A DNA stretch of 64,000 nt from Apoda limacodes (lineage: Eukaryota > Arthropoda > Insecta > Lepidoptera > Limacodidae): assembly GCA_946406115.1 (NCBI GenBank), contig OX291552.1:10240836-10304835 (forward strand), written 5' to 3'. Position 1 is the stretch's first letter. Each line of letters starts with the position of its first letter. The notes under the pieces were generated by a model. The model ran no database searches. It saw only the letters and a list, made by a program, of their open reading frames with translations, and was not told where the DNA came from. Made by a program: the position numbers and the translations under genes. Below, piece after piece: positions 12,601-24,600 of the stretch.

Positions 12601-15600
12601 GCTGGCCCAAGCTATCGCTAAGCTCACCGAAAAGGCTCCAGACACAGCGGCAGCATCCAGATTCACCGAACTTCCATCCTTCAATGGCAATTGTGAAGAA
12701 TGGCTGGCTTTTAGAAGGTCATTTGAGGATACAGCTCCATCCTTGTCCAACGTGCAGAATCTGGCACGTTTACGAAGGGCAGTCCAAGGAAAGGCAAGGG
12801 AAGCTGTACAAAGCCTGCTATTCACCGCCGAAGATCCGAAGGAAGTCATGACGGGACTGGAAGCAAGATTCGGAAGACCTGGAGCCCTGGCCTTAGCTGA
12901 GCTAGAGAAGATGAAGAGTCTACCAAGGGTCAATGAAAACCCAAGCGACATCTGCCAGTTTGCAAGCCGGGTCCGAAATGCAGTAGCAAGCATCAAAGCA
13001 CTGAAGAAGAGTCAATACCTCAGCTCTCCTGAAACATTGAAGAGCCTAACTGAAAAGATGCCGTCTTCTATGAAGTTCCGTTGGTTTGCGTACCATCGAG
13101 AAAGAAGGGATGAAGAAATGCCTGAGCTCATCCTACTGGACGCATTCCTCGGACTAGAAGCCGACATCTGTGGGGACTTTGCTCCACCTGAAGAGCTGAG
13201 GAGGACTTACAAGGCGGTTCCACCACAACCAAGGAAGCCCTGGGAACCCACAAGCGTACCGAAGAGAAATTGGGAACCAGAGCACAAACCAATAAACAAC
13301 GTACGGGAGCCGCCTTAAGAAAGAAAGAAAATTGCCTGTACGGGATGCGAAGGCGATCATTACTTGCTTGACTGCAAAACTTTTAAAGAGGCTGACCTGA
13401 ATGGAAAATGGGACATAGCGAAGAAAACAAGGACATGCTTCAAATGCCTACGCTTCCGGTACTCAAGACTGAATTGCAAAGCGCTGGTATGCAAGAAGTG
13501 CGGCAGATGGCATCACACGTCCCTCCATTCAGAGAAGCCGCCAAACAGAGCAGAAGCACCAGGCACCAGTCAGTGTTACCAACTGGGCCAGCAAGAAGGA
13601 GAAGAAGCTGAAGAAAAAATCGCATCAATCCATACAACAATAAGTAACGAAAAGGTCTACTTAAAAATAATGCCAGTAGACGTATATGGACCGAAGGGGC
13701 ATGCCAGGGTCTTGGCGCTTCTGGACGAGGGCTCAACGGTGTCACTATTGGACTCAAAGGTTGCTGAACAAATCGGAGTCAATGGGAAGAAAGAGACTCT
13801 GACAATAGAAACCGTTGGCGGAAAAATAATTAAGAAAAATAGCTCCGAACGTCTGAAAATTAAAATTAAAGGGGCCTACAGAAGAGACAAGAGGGCAATA
13901 GAGCTCCGAACAATGGAGGACCTTAAGCTGTCGCAACAGAAGGTGGCAATAGAGGACATCCGTAACTGCCAGCATTTAAGCGCCATTAAAGATCAGCTGG
14001 TCTACGATAAAGAAGAGCCCAAGCTTCTAATCGGGCAAGACAACTGGGGACTCATAGTGACAAGAAGATTGAAGAAGGGAAAGAAGACTGAGCCCGTAGC
14101 CTCACTCACCAGTCTCGGGTGGGTGCTACATGGCTGTGACGCTGCTTCAACAGTAGCAGTGCATTTTGTCAACCACTGTCGCATCTCGAACGAAGAGGAG
14201 ATCAATGAGATCGTTCGAGACTTCTTCAAATTAGAGTCCCTGGGGATCGAAGCCAAGCTGCCGAGCCATGACAGCGACAGAAGAGCCCTGGAAGTCCTGG
14301 AGAAGACAATAAAGAAATTGCCTGATGGGCAATACGAAACTGGGCTTCTGTGGAAGAAAGAAGATGAAGTTCTTCCAAACAACTGCAAGCAAGCCTTCAG
14401 GAGATTGGAAATTGTTGAAAAGAAGCTGGATCAAAACAAAGAGATGAAAAAGGAATATGAGATCCAAATGACCAATCTCCTCGCAAAGGGGTACGCAGAG
14501 AAGGCACCGCGTAACAGCACTGATGGAAGAAAATTCTATCTTCCACACTTCGCTGTCGAACACCCAGTAAAAAAGAAGCCCAGAATCGTCTTCGATGCAG
14601 CAGCCAAGTTCCAGGGAAAGAGCTTAAATGATGCTCTCCTGCCCGGTCCAGATCTACTCCAATCACTATTTGGAGTATTGCTGCGCTTTAGAGAGGGGCC
14701 AATTGCAATAATGGCCGACATCCAAGACATGTTTCTCCGCATCAAAATAAGACAAGAAGACAGGGACAGTCTGAGGTTCCTTTGGCGTGGAGAGAAAAGA
14801 ATAGAGAAGCCAGAGGAATATAGAATGACTTCTGTCATTTTTGGTGCTGCCTCATCACCAGCCACGGCAATCTACGTAATGAACAAGAATGCCGAAGAGT
14901 ACCAGGAGACCCGCCCAGCAGCAGTCAAGGCAATAAAAGAAAATCACTACATGGATGACTATCTTCAAAGCTTCCAGTCTGTCGAGGAAGCAAGAAGAGT
15001 ATCGGCCGAAGTTAAGGATATCCATGAGCGGGCGAGTTTCCATTTGAAGGGATGGGCAAGCAATAACCCAGAAGTGCTCAAAGGTTACCGAGAGAAAAAT
15101 GAAAGCGCCAACCTTGAGCTTACCAAAGAAGAAAAGACACTGGGCCTGAGGTGGCTCACAGAAGAAGATGCCTTAGCCTTTAACATTGGGCTACGTAATA
15201 CGCCAACAGAAATATTAGATGGCAGAAGGGTTCCCACAAAAAGAGAAGTCACGAGCGCCGTGATGTCAACATTCGATCCCATGGGCTTTGCTACGCCAGT
15301 CCTGATCCAAGGGAAGAAGTTGATTCAAGAAATTTGGCGAACACAGATTGGCTGGGATGAGAAAATACAAGAAGGCCAACAAGAAGCCTGGCAAAGGTAC
15401 ATAAAGGAAGTCGCTACCTTGGACAAGTTGAGGATACCAAGGTGCATTTCGCCATGCCAAAGAGAAGGGCAGCTGCACACCTTCACAGACGCTAGCGAAG
15501 AGGCATACGCGGCGTCTGTATATTGGAGGACCAGAGGACCTGAGGGTGAAACACACGTCGTGCTGGTGGCTGGAAAGGCAAGGGTCTCGCCGACAAAACC

Positions 15601-18600
15601 AGTCTCAATCCCGAGGCTGGAGCTACAGGCGGCTTTATTGGGAAGCAGACTAGCAGCCACCGTGGAGAAAGAGCTCAACCTCATGGTCACTCAAAAGACG
15701 TACTGGACCGACTCAAGCACAGTACTTCAGTGGGTGCAAGCTGACCCAAGAAGATTCAAGACGTTCGTGGCTCATCGATTGGCAGAAATAGAAGAACTAA
15801 CAAAGCCACAGGAGTGGAGATGGGTTCCAACGAAGATGAATCCGGCTGATGACGCTACACGGAATACGCCTAGCGACTTCAATCACACCGCTAGGTGGTT
15901 CCAGGGCCCAGAATTCCTAAGGCGAGGCGAAGAAGAGTGGCCCGCCAAAAAGTTTGGTTTGGCCAAGAGTGAAGACCTGGAAGAGAAGGCAAGTCACAAG
16001 GTCACCACCATTAAGGCAGTAGAAAAGGAAACACCAGACTTAGAAAGATTCTCGAACTGGAGGAAACTGGTTAACACCATGGCAAGGGTGTTTCAGTTTA
16101 TCGATGTCCTGAAAAAGAAAGTCGAGAGGGTCAACACAGCGCGAGACAAGGACGTCACATGGAAGCCGCACAATAAAAATAAGAAGAAAGCACAAGCCAA
16201 GCCGGTGATTGAAAGAAAGAAGGAACACAATTTTATAAAAATTGAAGAGGCTTTCCAAAAAAAGGCAGAAGAATATTTAATTAAAAGAAGCCAAAGTGAA
16301 AGCTTTACAAAGGAAATGAAATGCTTAAAAAAAAACAAGCCATTGGAAAACGCAAGCCGCCTACGAAAAATCGACGTTTATCTAGGCAGCAACGAAAAGA
16401 TAAAACTGCGCAGTCGAACAAGAAAGTTCACGTTTAAAAACGCAGTAAATAACCCACCCGTAATAGATGGGAAACATAAGATAGTACAACTGATAATTCA
16501 GTACTATCACAGAAGGTTTTTACACGGTAACACTGCAACCGTAATGAATGAGCTGCGGCAGAAGTATTGGATTTTGGGCCTAAGGACAGCGGTAAAAGCA
16601 GTCATTTACCAATGTCAATGGTGCAAAGTCAGGAAAGGTTCGCCGCAAATCCCGCCCACTGGAGACCTGCCCGGGGAAAGGCTACAACATCACGCGTATC
16701 CTTTCTCCAATGCAGCCGTGGACTACTTCGGGCCAATGCAGGTCACCATCGGCAGGAGAACAGAGAAGCGCTGGGGAGCGCTCTTCACCTGCCTAACGAC
16801 AAGGGCAGTACATTTAGAGCTAGTGCCATCACTAAGCACTAGCTCCATGATCATGGCGCTGCGAAGAATGGCAGCGAGAAGAGGAATGCCAAAGGTCATC
16901 TTCAGCGACAACGGGACAAACTTCGTCGGAGCCAACCGAGAATTGGAAGAAGCAGCCCTAGAGAAAGGTATAAGGTGGAAGTTCATACCACCAGGAAGTC
17001 CAAATATGGGGGGCGCATGGGAAAGGATGGTACGCTCCGTGAAGACGTCGCTGGCCGCAGTACTGCACGAAAGAAGTCCGCCAGAAGAGGTACTGCACAC
17101 ACTGATGACAGAGGTGGAACACGTCGTCAACTCGCGTCCGCTCACCGAACTCAGCATGGAGCCGGACGATGAAGAAAGTTTGACGCCTAACCACTTTCTG
17201 ATTGGAAGGTCCTGTGGAATGATGGCACCAGGCGAGTTCACCGAAAACGAACTAGTCGGGAAAGCCAGTTGGAGGACTGCACAGCGACTCACCGATCACT
17301 TCTGGAGAAGGTGGATCAAGGAGTACCTGCCGACGCTGATGCCAAGAAAGATCAGCGGAAGGGCTACGAGCGACCCAGAGGAAGGTGACGTGGTACTCAT
17401 CGTGGACGCAAACCTGCCACGAAACTCATGGCCACGAGGCAAAGTGCTGAAGGCGTACCCAGGACCAGACGGAAGAGTGAGGATCCTGGACATCCAGACG
17501 AATGGAGGAGTGCTGCGCCGCCAGAGTCGCCGTGTCGTCGTGTTGGTTCCAGCTACATCGTCGCCGCAACAGGATGGAGTGCTTCGCACTGCGGCGGAGA
17601 ATGTTAGCGACGGACCACACGAAACACATAAATAAGGATAGGATAGGATAGGATATAAGGATTAAAATGTAAACATTTTTAAATAAGGATTTTTTGATAA
17701 ATAAAGTCGTATTGACACAATAGGGTAGCTCTAAAACGATACGTAAAATAATAAGTTAGTAAGTTGTAAGGTTTGTGAATTATATGATAAATAAATAATA
17801 ATAAGTTGTAACGTTGCAAGTGACGAAAAATAAAGTCACAACAACTAGGATAGAAGTATGTCGTTGAAATGTGAGATAGAGTACATAAGGTTTGCTCAAC
17901 TATGTACATTTTAAGTAAGAAGGTTAAATAAATAGTAAGATATATAAGAAATAACGTAGAAATAACTTAAGGAAGCGCATGTATTTCGTAAATAATATCT
18001 CGTGTAAACTTAGTAACTATAGCTAATGTCAATAAGGATTTAATATGTAGGATTGTCAAAAATAAAATATACGATGTAAAATAATAGTTTAGGCGTAAAT
18101 AACATGTAGTGTAAGATATGTACTCAAGCAGAGTTGAGTTAAATTCTTAATAATTCTTAATAATACGTAAATAGTTAAAATCTGTCAGTGTAAAATTTGT
18201 ATTTGTGTAATTGTATGAAAAGTAAGAGCGTGAATTTTTAAATAATAAGCAATACGTTGAAGATTACGCCCTCAAACTTTGCTTAGTTCAACAAACTCCC
18301 GCGCACTTTGCCGTGGAGCTACTAGGCCGGGCGTGAATTTTGAAAATATTAGCAATACGCTTGCGAGACGCCCTTTGCATTTTTTGGCTCTTAAAGCCAC
18401 AGTTTTTGAGATATTTGTATAAATTCTTTTTCATAATGTTTGTAAAATTAATAGCTATCTGTAGAAAGTAATTGTCATATAGAGAAAATTCATTTTTATA
18501 TTTTAAACTAACAAAAACATGTATCTCCATACAAACGAGTTGTAGACAAAGACGGCAAGAATTGTAAGAGTAGTCTAGCAATAGTTTACAACCGGAACGG

Positions 18601-21600
18601 TAATTTTATGGCCTGCCGCTTTGTTCGAAATTGTTTAAAACTCGAGCGATCCAGCAGTCGTGGTCACCACCCGCGTAACGGGGAACTCCCCTCCTGGCGG
18701 TGACTCACCTTCGGGTTCGAGACTCACGCCGGTCGAAGGGACGCCCCCGAGAGCGACAACCCAAGCCGAGGCTTCCCCCGCGGGAAGCCCTTGAGCGTTG
18801 GGCGCTATATGGGCTGAGGCTCCTTCAGAGTCTCGCCCCAAAAGTCCGGTGAAGCAGTAATGGCTGCAACAGCCAACTGCATAGTCAGCTCAGAAAAAAA
18901 AAAAAAAAAAAAAAAAAAAGTCGTGGTCAGTCAGTCAGGTCAGTCGCAGTTCGCAGCAAGAAAGCAAGAAAGGAAGAACCAACAATCAAGGAAGAAACTC
19001 TGCAAGAAAATAAGTGCTCAATTGAAGGTTCAAGAAAGAAACGCTGCTAGGAAAAAGGAAGAAACTCTGCTAGAAATTAAGTGTGAAATAAGTGCTCTAG
19101 TGTAAATAAATTCTTCACAAGAAGACTCAGCTTCACTTCGGCTATTTTATTTTGCGCTCAAGAAATCTTCGTGGTCAGCGGTTCACAAGTGCGACACCCG
19201 GCTTCACCCGTCCGGCCCGCAATACGGTCGCCCACAACATACAGTCCACTATAAACACGTCAGTGGCCTAGTCTAGTAGCTAGCTACCGTACGGTTGTCT
19301 AATTTCTACGGCGCTTCGTTGTCGTAGCTTCGTTTTAGCAACCGAGGAAGCTAGCCTACGCCCGTCGCCGCTGTGCGTGTTCGTAACAAGTAGCTATTCT
19401 CGCTTTTAGCTAATATACAGTGTTATGTTTAATAATAATTGTTACGACTATTTGACGAGCCTTCTTAAACACGGAAGAAATATAAGTTTTTCGCTGAGCG
19501 GTCACCCATCCAGGTACTGACCACGCTTGACGTTGCTTAACTTCACTTATCATTTCAGATAGACGAATGTGACTGGGCCACGAGCTTTTTGATTCTCAGA
19601 TAATTAATTTAGGTTTCTTGCATTAACTGATACTAATTTGACGCACAAAACCCTACAATAAACAATTATCTTAAAATAAAACCAAACACGAAATCCAATG
19701 AAGGACTGTGATGAGGTTCATTTAGTTTTAAAATTGCAAATACTTACTCAAACGAAAAGAAAATTCGTTCAAAGCGATACTAGCTGATTAATTTCAACGA
19801 AAATATTTAATATTTTAAAGCAGGTATTTTATTGAATTCGACTAAAATCAGAGTTTTAGCTCAAAATATCAGATTTTGAGTCAAGAATCTAACAAATTCT
19901 GTTAAAATTATTATTTTCTCTAATTTAAAATTATATTATCTTAATTAAACATTTCACTGGCTTTGATTTAAGATACAATTATTTTAAACGAAACATATAG
20001 TTTTTTTTAATAAGTGACGTCGCAGAATTAAGAAAACCATGATGTTGGCGCAAAAAAAATATAAAAAATGTTTTTTTTCTAAACAAGAACATTAACTGTC
20101 TTATGGTAATAAATTTAAGTTGGGTTGATCTATTACGTACATTTATTTAGTTAAAAAAAAATTGTTCATACGAAAAGAAGTTAATCAATTTCCATTCATA
20201 AAATATTTTTTTTTCTAGGAAATATAATTGCCTTGTGTGAACAAAATATGTCAGAAATAGTTGGATTACTTGACTGAATGCAAATTATTTTAGTGGAATA
20301 GAACCAGCTTTCCATAGCTTTCTACTATTTTCTGGGGTGGGCCAGGCCCATCTGCCCCCACTCCCCCTATGCTTCGCCAATACTAGTTCACATATTACAG
20401 AAGCCACTTTTAATTGGTATTCATGAGGACGACTAATTAGTATGTATGTCCATTTCAACGTTGCAATTTGTATGACCTGATTTGCTTGTGAAATGAAAAA
20501 AACTTAAGATATTTAAAATTTTCTACCAGAAAAATACCTACAAAACAATAAACTATGACATGCTGATTATAAACTTGATATTTATGTCAAATATATGGTC
20601 CATACATCCATAAAATGCTATCCAGAATTTAGAATGCAGCAAGGAAGTTGAAAAAGTGGTTTTGGAATAGCAGAGTAAATAGGATTGGAACGTTGTATAA
20701 TATGCAACAGACATTACTAGGAAAAATATATCATTCAAGATTACCTACTTACCCAGAATATTCACTGGAATGTTTTGTAGGTATGCTGGAACTGGTGTCT
20801 ATTTCCTTTGCCAAGAAGAGTGTCGAGCAAGTTTCTTAATCTTTAGTGTCCGACCGACTAAAAACTTTGCTTTAAAATGTTAGGTAGGTACCGATTTTTC
20901 TTCGTGCCACTGGCTCCTGTAGACGAGTTAGCTAACTGCTTAGTATGGTACTTAGAATAACATGTCAATACAAACTTAAAAAGCTTTTTTAGATATTTTT
21001 AAAACCAACACAACAAATCAAGTCTTCAACACGAAAATCAACACTTACTTAAAGCACACAAGTGTTTCATGTAAAATACAGTATAGAAATGCTTATCTGA
21101 TTTCTCTCGGAGACCGAACTCATAGAATTGAATGAACTATCAACGCCGTAGGGGTAACTGGCCGCTGGATACACACACACACACACATTATACTGTGGGG
21201 GACTGCCTCCTCACCAACCAGGTAACCTGCGTGACAGGGGATAAGCCTATTGCCTGCTTAGGATGCAGTGTATCTGGACTAAGGTGGCTTTTTATATACG
21301 TCTCATAAGTCGTACCATTTTTAAGGAACAAGCGGTAAACTAAAAGACCTGCATGGGACACAATATTATATTCCCATTCACAGATCCTGACGAACTATAA
21401 GATAAGAAAGTCAGGATTAGGCAATACGTTAATTATGATAAAATTTTTTTAGGACGGTGGAAAGTTATCATGGACGGCATTTGAACTAAAAAATATGGTC
21501 CTTAGCGGTCTGGATACCGCCTATTCATCTCGTTCCGGAGGTCCTTACAAACCAAACAAGTACCCACTAATAGCCGAAGAGATAGGGTTCAATGTTATGC

Positions 21601-24600
21601 AGGTAACAATCTAAATACGAGTAAATAACAAACAAATGATATTTTGTGTTCGTGTGCTTGATTATCATGGCTTTAGATAAGTATATTTTTATAGCGATGG
21701 ATGCAGAGTTAAGTTTTATTTTATAGCGATGGATGCAGAGTTAAGTTTTATTATTGGTTCCCAACTTTTTATTGGCCAAATGGCTGGCTATACAAATGGG
21801 TTCGTTCCAAAACGCGCAACTGATGTGCGTTAGTGGTATATGAACTCTGTTTTCAGGTCCACGGACAGCTGTTTTATGAAAATGATACTAGTAAAGTACA
21901 GCATGATTTCGCCGCTGAAATTAATGACGTCGATGTCCACGTCATCATTGGCGATATATTAACAAACAAAAACCGAATAACAGTTATGGGTTGGAGGTAA
22001 AAAGTAAAATTAATATTGATTTCTATAGGTACTATATAAACTAAACGTATATTATGCTAATTTACATATATACGAGCAACATCGCTTGTTGACAACTGCA
22101 AAAATTTGCCTATATTCATCTCATGTACACATTAAAAAAATTTGTTCGGTAGCAAGTACCGCATTTTGCTCAAACCTTTTTCAGATCTAAGTCATGACAT
22201 GGCGTATCGATGGCGTCAAGAGACAAATTGGTCTATTGGTTTTTGAGATATCGAGGAGCAAAAAAAAGCTAACCTACATACATAATACAATACACACACA
22301 CATAGACATCACTCTATAAATTATGGCAAACGATTCTCCAGGTCTCAAAACGTAAATTTTCGGACTAATTATAATATCTTCCCTGAACAGAAGTTAATAA
22401 AAAATAAATTGTATTAAGGCGTATTTATCAATGCTATGCGATGCGGCGGCCTGGTCTCAGAGGACAAAGTAAGGAAAGTTTTTGCGTAATTATATCGAAA
22501 TTCATTAAAAAAAAAAGAATACAAATATTTTCTTTACTCTCTCTCTGATTAACTATTTAATACCTTTAAACGAGCAATTCTTGTACACACATATATATAT
22601 ATATATAAATATATACAACCTGGGTATCACTGACTGCCTCAAACGAGTACCATAGTTAAAGTATGTATTTAGGAGTATGTTAAAAATATTTCTTCTGTAT
22701 TTATCTTATTAAATAAAAAAATAAATACAAAATCCTTATTATTCATAAGCGCATCCTATGTTAGTGTATTGTTGTAGGTTAACATATCAATAACTAGGTT
22801 TGACTTACCAAGAGGAGTGGCAACGACGAGTACCATAGTTAAAGTATGTATTTAGGAGTATGTTAAAAATATTTCTTCTGTATTTATCTTATTAAATAAA
22901 AAAATAAATACAAAACCCTTATTATTCATAAGCGCATCCTATGTTAGTGTATTGTTGTAGGTTAACATATCAATAACTAGGTTTGACTTACCAAGAGGAG
23001 TGGCAACGGTGCTTTTTCAGTTTACAACTCATACCTACCAATCCCGCACACAATTGAGTATGCACATACACGCACAATAGCTCATTAACAAATCACAAAT
23101 TTATACACAACGTTCAGTGAAACCCATAGTTTCGTCATTTTGTTATTTACGTTAGGTATTAATAAACACACAAACGTTAAAAACCTAAATTAAAAAAATC
23201 GCTTTTTAAGTCCATGTTAACTCTTTTGAAAAACAATTACCTATGTAGCACCTACCTTCTTGGTTAACTAATAATTGAATAATAATTAAAGAGAAATTAA
23301 GGAAAAAAAAACATGTTCAACATGAAGTCCTTTCATTTGTATACACAACTGACATCGGCGACGCACTGAGTAACGAACTCTTGAAATCAAATCGTCCACA
23401 ACAGCTTTTTGTTTAAATTTGTCAAAAGCAGCAACTATCCGTTCTTGTACGATTTGTATCCGATGGTCTACGACCATATGCCTGCGTTTCACCATAACAC
23501 ATGATCATATTCATGTACTCAGTCGCACTATAAACTTGTTTTGACATTTTAATACAATTTTGCACTTTTACGTCACGATACAATGAAATACACCGGCTTA
23601 CTAAATACACATCAATCAAAATGAAATGATTTCACGTAAGAAAATAATTAGGTAGTTATCTCTTTCTAGCAATTTCTTGTTCTGGCGCCAAAGAATGTCA
23701 AACTTAAGCGTAATAATTTATTGATTGTATAAATGCAAAGATTACATTATGAGAACACAAAATATTCCAGTATTATAAAACTTTTCTGGACTACAAATAT
23801 CACCTCTTTTTCACCTAGTTCCTTATCAGGTGAAAAGCTGGTAAAATCAGGGCCTTACCTCGCGGCAACGGTAACTATTTTATAAATTGCAAATCTGGCC
23901 CTACATGGAGTAATGCTGCCACCTGTGGGCAGGTGTCTGGATACTTAATTTGGTTCAGAGGTGGTTATAAATAATTGATTGAAATTATGCCAACGGCTAC
24001 TTTAAACCATTGTACTATTTCCTATTGGCAAACGATTCATCCTCACCAAATCAGAACCAAATCGATCACGCTCTGCGCGATTTGAGAGGAGCTTCCTCCC
24101 GCGAACACTTTGTTAATTGTTAAAACTCCCTTTCGCGGTATTCCCTAGGGATTACAGTACAGTATGAGGTTGTTCAAGTGAGGAGTGATTAGATTTTAAA
24201 GTAGGCAAAACGTAACTCACACAAGTACTCCATTTTTTACGCGATGCCCTCGCCCTCCTAAGGCCTAAAATACCTACTAGTGTGTAGCAAGTTAACCAAA
24301 ATACTTAAAATAACATTTATATTTTTATTACAAACTAATAACAAACACAAATTCATTAGACCTCTATACTTTAAAAAAACCATTGCTATTAATCGTAATA
24401 TTATTAACATTGTAACGTGACAACTTGTGCCTTTCACTTTTTATGTCTGTCTCTCTCGCTCTTAGGCGGGCTAACCATGCCGCGTGCCTCTCACTCGCTC
24501 TCATTGTGAGCGCATAACGTGAGCGGAGCGTAACGCAGTTTCTTGAAGTGTCACCCGGCAAACCAATTTATAAGACGTTGTCACGTCAATATATTACATT

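Larger units (their letters stand above)
5349..19388 (+). mobile_element. BEL/Pao LTR retrotransposon, nearly intact, with two nested insertions
   Basis: The element is bounded by LTRs that start TGTTAG and end GTAACA. A 5-bp target duplication AGTAG lies at 5344-5348 and 19389-19393. Inside are a tRNA-Tyr-like primer site, a gag-pol frame with DUF1759-like gag, A17-type protease, reverse transcriptase, RNase H, integrase and a C-terminal DUF5641-like region. This order is that of BEL/Pao. Removing the Jockey and SINE insertions leaves about 8.7 kb. The LTRs look identical where I compared them, so insertion was recent. Two in-frame stops make this copy non-autonomous unless they are read through. 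Confidence 0.93.
3145..21452 (+). other. 18.3-kb gene A intron holding nested transposons
   Basis: Apart from the repeat at 4068-4570, the tandem repeat at 5143-5348, the BEL/Pao complex at 5349-19388 and a 5S-like fragment at 19489-19552, I see AT-rich sequence only. A short (AC)n run lies near 21171. Confidence 0.75.

Noticed and set aside
18715..18723. Pol III B-box-like GTTCGAGAC
   Set aside because: There is no matching A-box at a suitable distance, so a tRNA origin is not supported.
18635..18841. Open frame across the SINE-like element on -
   Set aside because: It spans the insertion boundary with the LTR and has no known domain.
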